Counted from the first letter of the stretch, positions 32,162 through 42,186 are shown. The stretch is DNA of 64,000 nucleotides from Bactericera cockerelli (GCA_024516035.1 CM044964.1:8129736-8193735); one strand, 5' to 3'. Translations and numbers: made by a program. Notes: generated by a model from the letters alone, not told the origin.

Positions 32162-34399
32162 ATGATGTCAGAAGTCGACCGGCTCAACAGCCTCATAAGA
32201 AAAGTGTGCTTTGTTCAAATCGGTTTTAATCTGTACGCTTACTACATTTACAGAGCCGCAAACGAAGATCCCAAATATAGGTCCCTCTTTGATGTGAATG
32301 AAACTTTTCAGTGCTCGGGCATACACACGACCAAGTGAGTCCTATATTTGGTGCTCTTAGCTTATTCATCAAGTGAGTCCTATATTTGGTGCTCTTAGCT
32401 TATTCATCAAGTGAGTCCTATATTTGGTGCTCTTAGCTTATTCATCAAGTGAGTCCTTTATTTGGTTATCTTACCTTATTCATCAGTAAGTGAATATTTC
32501 CTGGGGACCAAGACGTGAATTCTGTTTTTGCTGAACGTGAGTCTATTTTATCTATGTAGGTCATGAAACGGGAGTAATAGCCTCCATAACCCACATCAAA
32601 CTAACCCAGCCTGGGTTGGGCCAATAATATACCTACATTTTCATGTTTTAGATTCCAGGCGTTGTTTTAGGATCACCGAAGTTAAGCAACGTCCAGCGAT
32701 GTGAAGGCTTCGTGATGCTGACATTCCGGCCAAGCCCAGGCTAGGTGAGGTTTATATGGGTAGCAGGTTTGTGATTTTCCTGTGAATGGAGGATAACATA
32801 CCTGTCGTGATATGACCAGAGAGGTGAGAGCAACGTTAAACTCAAATTAAAAATAAAAATATAATAATTTTAGGTGTGAAAATAATAAAATACTAGAAAG
32901 TACTGACGGGCACCTAGTTTTTATCAATACGTACATTACAGATATTGAAATTTACAGAAAAAGATTTTTAACCAAAGTTTTTAGGTACTTCTCACTGTTC
33001 TCTTTATATATACTGATTAAAATAGAGAGGTTAGTTGATGGCATGAATATTCAGAACTATTACCTGCTGATGAGAGCAAATAAGCTCGAAACAGCTGTCC
33101 AGGTATGTTCTGATATTCATGTACATCTAGTACAACTTCTCACTTTTTTCTCTTTATACTGATACTGACTACATACCAATTTCTTTCATTCTTTTCTCAG
33201 CTACATCAAAGGATTTGGTGCCGTCGCCGCTTACTTCCTAGGAGATTCGTCCATACTGAACCAGCCCCACCAGATATACGGCATACTGCTCTACGTACCC
33301 CTCATAGCTTTCAGTAAGTAACCCCACCCAGTTCCATTAGCTCAGTGGTTAAGCACTCGCTTGCCAAGCGGAAGGTCGCGGGTTCGATCCCCCGAGCTGA
33401 CAATTTTTTTTTAAATAATAATAATTAATCATTTGTTTTATTTTTAATTTCTTTATTTTTGGTGTACAGACCACCCTTTCTAAGCCAGTTTCATTTGACT
33501 TCTATTCTAAATACAGTTGTTTGGGAGGGATACCTTCAGGTACGTTCGTGTTGACTCAGCACCTAAATAGGACGTATTGTGTCATTTCTCGTCCATCAGA
33601 GGGGAGGCATACTACGGGATAAACAATCTGCAACACAGACCACAAGCGTCTACATAATCTACATTAGCTCCTGTTTCATGGCTGAGAAATAGAAAAAAGG
33701 TGTAAAACACTCATCTTAAAAAAAATGCCAATTGGTTAAGGCGCTATCCAGGCGGTAATCCGGGTATTGTAGGGATCCGTTGGTTCGAATCCCACCCATT
33801 GCACGAATTTTTCCTCATTAATTTGAGTTTGTGACCACATAATAATAAGACTGAGGGTTAGTTGGTAGAAAATGTTATGAGCATTAACCTCGCCTGGTAG
33901 TTACCTTCCACTTACGAGTATTATTATTATATGGGCCACCCTCTATGCCACAGCCATCCTGTACATTCTGGTGTTCATCCTGTCATAGTTACTATTAAGT
34001 CAGGACTTTAAAACCAAATAGAATCAATGGACATGAAAGGAGCCTAGACATTGGATCTGGGCGTCCATATGTAATCCTCTCACCACCATGATATTGGTAT
34101 CAATAACTATCTCACGGACACGGAATTATTATTGCTAAATATTTATTTCAGGTTTCAACAATTCCCCCCACTGGGCCAAGCTCACCTTCCTCCTCAGTAC
34201 ATGGGCCGCTCTCTATTCCACAGCCATCCTGTACATTCTGCTGTTCATACTGCACCAGATGTGCCTGCTGGGTCTCCTGGTGGCTGCTGGCAACTACATG
34301 CTGGCTGGCTTGGGCTGGCACAAGATGAGAAACATAGACAGAATGGGGAAGAGTGATGGAAAAGAGAATTTGATTTGTAGTGGAAAGGAGAAGAACTGA
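32162..34399 (+). CDS. Vkor: Vitamin K epoxide reductase (VKOR) family protein, three exons, half of the redox cysteines missing
   Basis: Exons are 32162-32334, 33201-33313 and 34152-34399 (173, 113, 248 nt), with donors GTGAGT and GTAAGT and pyrimidine-rich acceptors; the joined frame gives 177 residues ending in TGA. VKOR is an ER membrane enzyme that reduces quinones using two cysteine pairs. Family marks seen: a first helix at about residues 11-33, then KYRSLFDVNETFQC (38-51), GFGAV (62-66), the diagnostic DSSILNQP (73-80), a second helix (83-96), and two helices in 103-151 holding MCLLG (132-136). The register matches human VKORC1 up to residue 64, with one extra residue after that. Phe43 replaces the first loop cysteine and Gly136 replaces the second cysteine of CxxC; Cys51 and Cys133 remain. 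The residues matching human Asn80 and Tyr139 are His81 and Ala140. The lysine-rich tail (153-177) should be cytosolic. No frameshift or stop is present, so I call it a gene, not a pseudogene. It may be a non-catalytic or altered paralog. The first ATG is doubled (MM) and gives the same N-terminal length as human VKORC1. Confidence 0.88.
32335..32495 (+). repeat. 38-bp tandem repeat that multiplies the VKOR exon 1 splice donor
   Basis: Starting at the exon 1 border, a unit beginning CAAGTGAGTCCTA is repeated with exact 38-base spacing. GT of the donor falls at 32335, 32373, 32411 and 32449, and a diverged fifth donor (CAGTAAGTG) falls at 32486. Use of any later donor would retain AAG TGA, an in-frame stop directly after Thr57, so only the first donor keeps the VKOR frame. 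Confidence 0.9.
32655..32850 (+). mobile_element. 5S-SINE in VKOR intron 1
   Basis: GATCACCGAAGTTAAGCAAC, GATGTGAAGGCTTCGTGATG, central domain, and GTGAGAGCAACGTTAAACTC. Same sense as the gene. Another central-domain piece (AACCCAGCCTGGGTTGGGCC) precedes it at 32590-32630. Confidence 0.85.
33042..33122 (+). ncRNA. Type I hammerhead ribozyme within VKOR intron 1
   Basis: All core elements of the hammerhead self-cleaving RNA are present in order. CTGATGA lies at 33067-33073. Stem II is GAGC/GCTC with loop AAATAA (33074-33087). GAAA lies at 33088-33091. Stem III is a very short CA..TG (33092-33097), followed by the cleavage triplet GTC with the cut predicted after C33099. Stem I is formed by ACCTG with CAGGT, an internal loop, CAGAAC with GTTCTG, and a further run pairing CATGAATAT with ATATTCATG across one bulge. 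A tiny stem III and a long stem I with an internal loop are typical of the type I hammerheads of Penelope-like retroelements and small animal retrozymes. It is in the same sense as the gene and ends about 78 nt before the exon 2 acceptor. The surrounding insertion (about 32988-33143) is one monomer plus an overlap, judged from the repeated CTTCTCAC at both ends. Confidence 0.87.
33337..33720 (+). mobile_element. SINE-D (tRNA-Gly-like) in VKOR intron 2
   Basis: The head TTAGCTCAGTGGTTAAGCAC has a GCC anticodon position (TTGCCAA loop) and the B box GGGTTCGATCCCC. The body is as at 10393-10690. Confidence 0.85.
33728..33930 (+). mobile_element. SINE-F in VKOR intron 2
   Basis: The head GGTTAAGGCGCTATCCAG, B box GTTGGTTCGAATCCC, hairpin module (AATGTTATGAGCATT) and CTTCCACTTACGAGTATTATT. 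Confidence 0.85.
33931..33987 (+). pseudogene. Duplicated fragment of VKOR exon 3 inside intron 2
   Basis: About 50 bases match exon 3 bases 34201-34250 with five differences, in the same orientation, 270 bases upstream of the real copy. The fragment reads WATLYATAILYILVFILS then TAG, against WAALYSTAILYILLFILH in the gene. It has no acceptor: it is preceded by a TTATTAT run, and a SINE-C tail follows directly. It cannot be spliced in as it stands, so it looks like a remnant of a partial exon duplication. Confidence 0.85.
33988..34137 (+). mobile_element. SINE-C 3' part in VKOR intron 2
   Basis: AAGTCAGGACTTTAAAACC, GACATGAAAGGAGCCTAGAC and CTATCTCACGGACACGGAAT. It ends 14 bases before the exon 3 acceptor and so supplies most of the local intron sequence. 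Confidence 0.8.
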
Positions 34400-34574
34400 G
34401 TGATGTCTCAATTATTATTATTATAAAAAGAAGAAAAAGTTTTTCTTTGTGTTATTATATCACAATTTTAGGGGTAGCGCAGAATTATAGGACTTTTCCA
34501 CATCATTAATATCCCAATATCTTATTTTTGCCTATAATTCCGCCACTGGTCGCTGCTCACATTAAAGCAGCTAC

Positions 34575-34712
34575 TCAATTTCCTCACAAGGTATGAGTGG
34601 ACCCCGAACACCCAAGAACACAGAAAAAATCGTGCTCCGCTGGGCATCGAACCAAGGTCACCGTGCGTGTAATGCCCAGCGCGCTAATTTGCTCTACCAC
34701 GGTGACTTCTAT
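34575..34712 (-). mobile_element. SINE-B
   Basis: GGTATGAGTGGACCCCGAAC, GGGCATCGAACCAAGGTCAC and TCTACCACGGTGACTTC on +. Confidence 0.8.
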
Positions 34713-34819
34713 TATTATTAATATAAACTGGTTGGAGTTCCATAATTGAAGCCCAGATTATCACATCGACCTCTAATACATCTATAAGTATTAGTCAAAC
34801 TTGCAAGTGAAAAGCGCAA

Positions 34820-34922
34820 TCGGCTTAAACAAATTGAGGGTTAGGTGGGTAAAAAATGTTTTGAGCCTTAACCTCGCCTGGTGGTTACCTTCCAGTAAAG
34901 AGTGGTATTATTATTAGTATTG
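34820..34922 (+). mobile_element. SINE-F 3' fragment
   Basis: GAGGGTTAGGTGGGTAAAAA, CCTTAACCTCGCCTGGTGGT, AAGAGTGGTATTATTATT. Confidence 0.75.
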
Positions 34923-34924
34923 AA

Positions 34925-35000
34925 AAATACTAAGAAATCGGAGCAAAAAAATAATAATAATAATAATAAACGAACACAATTCTTCCGATTTCTAATATTG
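34925..35000 (-). mobile_element. HINE-2 fragment
   Basis: The reverse strand of CTAATATTAGAAATCGGAAG and TTTTTGCTCCGATTTC is visible, split by an ATA run. Confidence 0.55.
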
Positions 35001-35024
35001 TAAATTATGTATCAAAGCGTTTTA

Positions 35025-35225
35025 GCCATGAAACAGGAGCTACTCTAGACGCTTGTGGTCGGTGTTGTAGCTTGTCCATCCCGTAGTATGTCTCCCCTCT
35101 GATGAGTGAGAAAAGACACAGTAGACAAGTAAATTGAACTTTCCATTTAGTTATTTAGGAGCTGGGGCTTTAGGAGAGCACCGAAAGATATACGTAGGTA
35201 CCTTACAAACAAATGTCGCCAAATT
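35025..35225 (-). mobile_element. SINE-D 3' fragment
   Basis: AGCCATGAAACAGGAGCTAC and GTAGTATGTCTCCCCTCTGA on +, with an insertion before GGAGCTGGGGC. Confidence 0.7.
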
Positions 35226-35589
35226 TGAAATGCAATTTTTTATAGGCCCTGGGGCAGAGAGAGAAAGTGAAGGAGAGATATTTCTAGGGCATATTGATAT
35301 TTTGTATTGTAAAAATATTTATTTGTATATTTGTATGTATATTTCATTTTTATTTTTTAATTAACCATGTATTATAGGGTAAAGGATTTAGAAATATTTT
35401 TCGCTATTTATTAGGTAGGTAATAATTAATATTATTTTTTAATTAACATGTTTGATTCAGGGTGATGTTTTAAATTTAAGTTTTTCGCTATTCTTAATCA
35501 AGAGTGCCAACAAGGTAATAATTAAATTATGTACTATTCTAGGGTACACTATGTTTAAGTAATTTTCAATTCCTAAAAAGGTAGTCCAC

Positions 35590-36060
35590 AAGTGGTTATA
35601 AACCGCTAGACCAGTTAATCAGTACTAAAAGGGAATCGTTGGTTAACCGCTACCTACGTAGCGTATGATCCCTGTCAATTCTAGTGCCAATGATTAATCA
35701 ACTTGGGTTTGTGAACACATATATGAGCATTAGCTCGTGATGCTGGTTAACCCTTTCCACTAAAAAGAGTGATATTATTATTATAAACATGGATGTGTGT
35801 GTCAATAAAAAAAATCACCTATAATGAAAGTGTTCTACAGTAGCTGCGTAGGTACCAGCTTCCTACCAATTAGGTTTGTTTAAATATTTAATTACCAAGG
35901 ACATACTGGTATTTGTTTTATAATAATATTGCTGATCGAATATTTATAGGTTTTGGCTTTTTTTTAGTCTCCTTTTTTTGTCTGAATTCTTATTCACTGG
36001 TAGTCAAGTGTTAGTCAGGTGATTGAGGTAACGTAGGGATCCGTTGGTTCGAATCCTATT
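35590..36060 (+). mobile_element. Worn SINE-F copies (35590-35785 and from 36000)
   Basis: AGACCAGTTAATCAGTACT and ATGATCCCTGTCAATTCTAG are a poor match; TAGGGATCCGTTGGTTCGAA at 36034 is good. Confidence 0.5.
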
Positions 36061-36193
36061 ATTCAATAATTTTGATCAATCTTTATTTACAATTTTTTAC
36101 ATACAGGTGCAATCAAAAGGTATAGTTAATGAAAGATAAACAAAGTTTGATCAAGGGTGGTGATAATGCCTTTGGCATTCTCTTCCAATCCTA
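36059..36193 (-). mobile_element. R-M-like retroposon inserted in SINE-F, with target duplication
   Basis: The 7-base AATCCTA flanks the insert (36052-36058 and 36187-36193), and SINE-F resumes with CCCAGTGCATGAATTCTTCC. The - strand hairpin is AATGCC AAA GGCATT, and the end TAAAGATTGATCAAAATTATTGAATAA matches an AATAAAG-type 3' end in shape. This is direct evidence of target-primed retroposition. Confidence 0.8.
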
Positions 36194-36334
36194 CCCAGTG
36201 CATGAATTCTTCCTCGTTAAATTGAGTTTGTGACCCCACATAATAATAATAAGACTATTTCTCTTTAAAAAAAACAAATGGATCATTGGGCGTGGCGGGA
36301 TCCTGGACATTAGATCTGGGCGCCTATTATTAGT

Positions 36335-36548
36335 CACTGCTAGTCAAGTGGTTAACGCGCTAGTCTTGTAATCCAGGTAAGTAGGGATCCGTTGGTTCGA
36401 ATCTCACCCCATGCATTCCTCATTTAGTTGAGTAAGTGACCACTTTATAATAAGATTATGAGGGTTAGGTGGTAGAAAATGATTTAAACATTAACCTCGC
36501 CTAGTGCTGGTTACCTCCCACTAAAGAGTGTTATTATTTATTTATTTT
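36335..36548 (+). mobile_element. SINE-F, full length
   Basis: AGTCAAGTGGTTAACGCGCT, GATCCGTTGGTTCGAATCTC, AATGATTTAAACATTAACCT, and TTATTTATTTATTTTAC end. Confidence 0.82.
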
Positions 36549-36599
36549 ACATCCAGATCATTCGATACTGGTGTATCAATCACCTTGGACAAGGTGTGA

Positions 36600-36785
36600 A
36601 CCTATACAAAGAGTATTATTATTATACAACGCTTTATTAGGTATAAATGGACATTATGTACATATAAATAGTTAATTTAACAATGAAAAAATGGAAAAAT
36701 ATAGAAAATATATAAAAACATAAGTCCTAACTGCGGGGTTATTGCCTATGACAATCTCTTCCACCCAACCCTTTTTTTTGCCACT
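36600..36785 (-). mobile_element. R-M copy
   Basis: ACAACGCTTTATTAGGTATA (reverse of the TAATAAAGCGTTGT end) to GCCTATGACAATCTCTTCCA on +. Confidence 0.8.
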
Positions 36786-36809
36786 TCTACATTGTTACGC
36801 CACAGAGGC

Positions 36810-37500
36810 TGGCCGAGAAAAGAAAAAGAATCAAAGGAAGAAAAAGAAAATTGATGAAAGAAAAAGAATCAGAGACATGGTAAAAAAAGGGTGGCAAAAG
36901 AGAGATAGATGGAAGATGTAGAGAAAGAGAGGCAGAGAAGTATGATCCTTAAGTTTTATACATCCCCAGGGCAGTAATAAAGGAGAAGAAAATAAGAACT
37001 CTACATAGGATAGATAGAGAGAGGAATAAGGATAAAATGAAATGAGGACATATGGAAATATGACAAGAGAAAGAGGGGAAAAAAAAGAATACCATAAATA
37101 GAGAAAAAAATTAACATTAATGTGAGAAAAATAGACAGTACCTAGAAAGAAAAAGAAAGAAGACAAAAAGAAGAAATGGAAGAAGAGAGAGACAGAGAGA
37201 GAGAGAGAGAGAGGAAAATAGAGAGTATATTGATAAGAAGGGAGACCAATAGGTGATGTATGAAGATAATCAAAGAGAGAGAAAGAGAGAGAGAGTTGGA
37301 GAGAGGAAAATAGAGAGTATATTGATAAGAAGAGAGACCGATAGTTAATGTATAAAGAAAAAGAAAGAGAGAGAAAGAGGAAAATAATTAGGAAAGAGGA
37401 ACAAAGGAAGAAAAACAAAGACATGTAAAGGGGAAAGTACAAGAAAGAATATTGAGAAGAAGAGAGAAAAAGGAATAGGTAACAAGAAAGAGAGAGAAAA
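36810..37500. repeat. Purine-rich tract with a 110-bp duplication
   Basis: GA-rich. GAGGAAAATAGAGAGTATAT and GATAAGAAG-GAGACC occur at both 37210 and 37305, a tandem duplication. Confidence 0.85.
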
Positions 37501-37544
37501 TGAATACAGAGAGGTACAAGGGAGATAGAATCAGAAAGAATATT

Positions 37545-37830
37545 AAGAAGTGGTTAAGCACTCGCTTACCAAGTGGAAGGTCCCGGGTTCCATCCCCCTT
37601 GCTGACAAAAAATTGTATTCTTAATTTGGTTACAGTTGTTTACGTAAGGAATACATTCCGGTGCGCTCGTGTTAAGCCAGCACCTAATTGGGAAGTACTG
37701 CGTCACTTCTCGCCCATCAGAGGGGAGGCATACTAGGGAATGAGCAGGCTACAACACAAGCGTCTACAGTAGCTCCGGTTTCATGGCTATAAGAAATAAA
37801 TAAGGCTGTGAAACACTCATCTATTTTCAA
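37545..37830 (+). mobile_element. SINE-D
   Basis: GTGGTTAAGCACTCGCTTAC, B box CGGGTTCCATCCCC, CACTTCTCGCCCATCAGAGG, TTTCATGGCTATAAGAAATA. Confidence 0.8.
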
Positions 37831-38430
37831 AAGTGAAAATGAGGGAGAGAAGAATACAGGGAGGTAGGAAGATAAGTGAGAGGGAGAGAAAGAACAAATG
37901 AGTGAGAGAGAGATAAAATTAAGATAATATAGTAAGAGCGATAAGGAAAGAAAATTTGGCGAACGTAATATCGAGGCTAATGAGATTTCTTTGCCTTTGG
38001 AATAAAGGGCGGGGGGCGAGTTAGAAAGATAAAAATAGTTTAGGGGAATATGAGAGAGATACATAGAACTAAAGAGTGTGAGAGAGAGAGACAGAGAGAA
38101 AGCAAAAGAGAAATAGAAATAAAGAGAGAGAGAGAGAGAGAGAGAGACAAAAAAGACAAAGAGAAATAGAAATAAAGAGAGAGAGAGAAAAAAGAAAAAG
38201 AGAAATAGAAATAAAGAGAGAGAGAGAGAAAAAAAAAGACAAAGAGAAATAGAAATAAAGAGAGAGAGAGAAAAAAAAGAAAAAGAGAAATAGAAATAAA
38301 GAGAGAGAGAGAGAGAGAGAAGTACATATAAATAAAAAGTTATAGACAGACAAAGAGAGAGAGAGTGAGAGAAAGAGTGAGAAAGAGAGAACATTCAAAA
38401 AGAGCAGGAAAGAGAGGGAGGGATGAAGTG
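37831..38430. repeat. (GA)n tract with GAAATAGAAATAAAGAGAG repeats
   Basis: A 50-60-base unit AAAGAGAAATAGAAATAAAG plus (GA)n is repeated about five times at 38100-38310. Confidence 0.88.
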
Positions 38431-38704
38431 TGAATTTGCAGAGAAGTGCATACTAAAAATGATAATAGTAAGCATCAGCAATAGCATTAGCAAGGGTATT
38501 TAGCGAATAATATAGGGAGCATGGTTTTCATAATAACAATAAGTAATCAGTATCTAATTATTATTCTACTACAATCAGTAAATACAACAACAACAGAAAA
38601 GAAAATGCTCTAAATGAACAAATTTAATATGATATGAACTTTTGAAACCCTTTGATATTACCACGTTCAATTGTAAAGAAAATATATATACATATTGTAA
38701 ACAA

Positions 38705-38965
38705 AGATCGTATAGTACCGCTTGATCGATAAGGCGGCGGACTTCTAACCTGGAGTTCGGTGGTTTGAGTCCCAAGTTTAGCAAAAAAATTGTGAAGCGA
38801 GTTAAGTTAAGTTGTCATATTTGTGTAAATCACAATCGTGATATCACAACTACTCAATTTCGCTTGTACTAAATTTTTGCTTAACTTGGGACTTGAACCA
38901 CCGACCTCCAGATTACAAGTCCGTCGCCTACTCGCTTTACCAATCAAGCCTGTGAGCTCGTTTTA
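38705..38965. mobile_element. Inverted pair of SINE-E (tRNA-derived) copies
   Basis: + copy: ACCGCTTGATCGATAAGGCG, GGTGGTTTGAGTCCC, AAGCGAGTTAAG. - copy: GGACTTGAACCACCGACCTC, ACAAGTCCGTCGCC, TTTACCAATCAAGC. They share one TTTGTGTAAATCACAATCGT tail at the centre, so transcripts could fold into a hairpin. Confidence 0.82.
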
Positions 38966-39164
38966 GTCAAGCTAGTTCTAGTCATTGTGAACAATAATAG
39001 TAAAATGATATCGAGAAGAAGAAAACAATCTAATAAATCACTTGTATTATTTTTCATTTTAAGCTTAGTGGTTAAGAGCAATCAATGCTTTTAAACACTA
39101 AGTCACTGAAGGCCAGCAATAGTTATTTTATTACCATGGTACCTTCGAACAATATTTTAACAAC

Positions 39165-39335
39165 AAAAAAAAGTTATCATATTTGTGTTCATCACTTTCG
39201 TGATTTATTATCATCACAACTACTTAAACTCACTTTACTACATCTACGCTGAAACCGGGACTTGAACCACCGACCTCCGCGTAACAAGTCCACCTCCTCA
39301 TCGATGAAGCTACACAGGTCGGTTATGCATCTAGT
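39165..39335 (-). mobile_element. SINE-E, full length
   Basis: TTTGTGTTCATCACTTTCGT, CGGGACTTGAACCACCGACC and CATCGATGAAGCTACACAGG on +. Confidence 0.82.
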
Positions 39336-39609
39336 GCAATGCAAGTAATGCAACACAATACCTACTCTCTGGACCCCTCTAGCTCGCCAGTGGTAAAACA
39401 TATTATAAAACAAACAGAACCTCTTCCCTGGCAGAGGAGCAACAATTTTTTGTTGCATTTTTTCCTCTCGGCCTGAAAAAAAGGAAAAAAACTATCTGAA
39501 CTTTCGTGTAAAAAAAAACCGTCTGAAAAAGTCTAAAAAATCGATAAAATTTACATTTTTTCTTCTTGCAAAACACCCATCGAGCCCATCATAAAAAATT
39601 GCAGCTCCC

Positions 39610-39676
39610 ATTTTTTTTCGTAGGCTTTTCTTCCTCTCTCTCACATTCTCTCTCTCTCTTCTCTTTCTTGCTATCT

Positions 39677-39719
<43 letters not shown>

Positions 39720-39960
39720 ATTCTCTCTCTGTTCTCTTTCTTGCTATCGCCCTCTCTCTCTCTCTTTCTCATTCTTGCTATATCTCTCTCTCTTTCTCTC
39801 TCTCTCTCTTTCTCTTTCTCATTCTTTCTATCTCTCTATCTCTATCTCTCTCTCTTTCTCTTTCTCTCTCTCTCTCACTCTCTTCTATCTCATTTTTACT
39901 CTCTTCCATAGTCCCATCTCTTTCTGATCCTTCCTTCCTTCTTTCTCATCTTTATATTTT
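39610..39960. repeat. (CT)n tract
   Basis: CTCTCT runs with TTCTTGCTATCTCCCTC repeats. Confidence 0.9.
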
Positions 39961-40007
39961 TCATACCATAACTTTTCATATTTCTTAGACTTGCTCCTCT
40001 GTATAGT

Positions 40008-40215
40008 AACAATAATAATAATACCACTCTTTAGTGGAAGGTAACCAGGCGAGGTTAATGCTCAAAGCAGTTTCTACCACCTAACCCTCAGAGTCTTATT
40101 ACTATGTAATGTAGTCACATGCTCAGAATAAAGAGGAGAAATTCATTCACTGTGAGGGATTCGAACCAACGGATCCCTACGCTACCTGGATTACTTTAAC
40201 CACTTGAATATCAGT
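40008..40215 (-). mobile_element. SINE-F, full length
   Basis: AATACCACTCTTTAGTGGAA, GCGAGGTTAATGCTCAAAGC, and GATTCGAACCAACGGATCCC on +. Confidence 0.83.
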
Positions 40216-40229
40216 GCAAATATGTTTGT

Positions 40230-41474
40230 CTTTTTCTTTAGTCTGATTCCATATCTTTTTATTCTCTTCTTTTCTAAGTTCTTCTCCTCTTTCTTTCTCT
40301 TTTTCTTTATCTCCTCTTTCTCATCTTCTACATCCTTTTCATTATTTTCTCTATGTTGTTCTTACCTTCTATCTTATCGTCCAAGTCTTATTGTCTAACA
40401 CTTTCCTGTCTGGGATCTGCTTCTTTTATACTAGCCCCTTTTCTTTCACTTTTTCTCACTTTTCTTTCTACCAATTTTCTCTTTCGGTTTTTCCCAATTT
40501 CTCTTCTTCTAAGCAGTTTTTTTTTATATCCTTAATACCTTCTTTCTTATTGTCTGAGGCTTTTCTAAAGAGGTCAATTTATCTTTTTATACTTGTGTCC
40601 CTCTTTTCCTCACTTTTCTTTCCTACACCTACCTTCCTTTTTTATCTGCGGATCTCTTTTTTCACCTTCGTTAGTATTTTTGATTTGGTTTCTTTTATAA
40701 ATAATAAAGTAAAATATTTAAAAAAAAAAACAGTTAAACATATTCGTATAGTTCCGTATCCTTCGGTTTCCTCTCTCATCCTCTCTTCCTCTTTCTCCTT
40801 CGTCTATCTCTTTCTCTGTCTTACTCTCTCTTCCCTCCCTTTATATCTCTCTCCTTTCTTCCAATTTTCTCATTTATATCATATTCTCTATTCTCTTTTT
40901 TATTCTCTACAGAGAGAGAGAGAGATAGAGAAAAAGAGCTTTTTCGACACCTACTCTGCTTTTTATCTTATTCTATCTCCTCTAAATCAGTCTCTTTCCA
41001 CCTTTATCTTCATCCCCCTTTTCCGTGTAATTCTCTTTCTCTCTATCTCTCTCTCCTTTAGTCCTCCTTTACCTCTCTCTCTCTCCTCCAGTCCTCCCTT
41101 TACCTCTCTCTCTTTCTCTCTTTCTTCTTTCTCCTCCCTATATCCCTCTCTATTTCCCCTTTTCTCCTCCTTCTCTCTCTCCTCTCTATATCCTTCTCTA
41201 TTTCCCCTCTTCTCCTCTTTCTCCCTCCCATTTCCTCCCGCAGGTCTTTTCATTTTCTCCCCGGAAAAAATTTTGTTCCTGCCTCCTTACCAAAGTTTTT
41301 TTTTCCTTTCTTTATTTAGGCCTTCTATTTCTTTGTGCGCAATTTTTCTCAGTATTTCCGTTCTTCCCTGAAATATCTCTCTCTCTCTTGCTCCCACCAT
41401 ATTTCCTCTCAATCTCTTTCTTCCTCAATTCTCCTTCCGTCGCTCTTCGCTCTTTTAATCTCTTTCCTTATCTG

Positions 41475-41518
<44 letters not shown>

Positions 41519-41620
41519 TTTCTATATTTTTGTATACTCTCAGTTTCTTTTTCTATTTCTTTTCTCTCTCTGTCTCCTTATTCATTCCTTTTCTCTGGAG
41601 GAGTAGAGGACGTTAATTTT
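40230..41620. repeat. Pyrimidine-rich region, 1.4 kb
   Basis: CT-rich + strand with one short purine run (40910-40935). A frame of 326 codons across it is Ser/Phe/Leu only and has no domain. Confidence 0.9.
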
Positions 41621-42084
41621 TCCCAATAACAGTCATAGCCTTCCAAGTCTCTTCTCTTCTCTTCATATTAGGTATGCGTTTCTGTCACTTTTGAATTTTC
41701 TTATACCACCATGATTAATCAATTTCATAGCTCGTTTGAACTTTTAACTTGTTGTAGCATAGCCAAACATTTATTTATAAATGGATTTATTTATACCTTT
41801 ATTAATTTATTTAATTTTCACTAGGTATACATAATAGAACAACACCCTGTATACACAAAGGTTGTGCTGCCATTCCAATTTTTATTAGATTTTGCTGCAA
41901 CTACATTTTTGTTCTATTTTTTTTTCTTAACATAGGGTAAGGGGACCGAATTATAGGAGAGGGGACCATACGGGATAGGGCAGGGGGACCATACAATAGG
42001 GACGGACCATTATCTTCTCTTTTATAACCTTTACGATTTACGGCAGACAAAATAAAAATAAAGATAGAGGTGGAACAATAACTC

Positions 42085-42142
42085 TCCCCCGCTTCCCTCT
42101 CATACTTTCTTACTCTCTCATTCTGTCACACTTCTTTCCTCT

Positions 42143-42186
<44 letters not shown>

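Noticed and set aside
33337..33402. tRNA-Gly gene
   Set aside because: The cloverleaf head is followed by the same 300-base body in five places, so it is a SINE head. The same applies to the tRNA-like heads at 1, 349, 23958, 38705, 46296, 52588 and 57226.
40391..41371. 326-codon open frame
   Set aside because: It lies in a C/T-only tract and encodes only Ser, Phe, Leu, Pro and Ile runs. Other long frames at 8426-9128, 12919-13524, 19326-20248, 36831-37442, 37717-38398, 50363-51226 and 54702-55724 are the same artefact.
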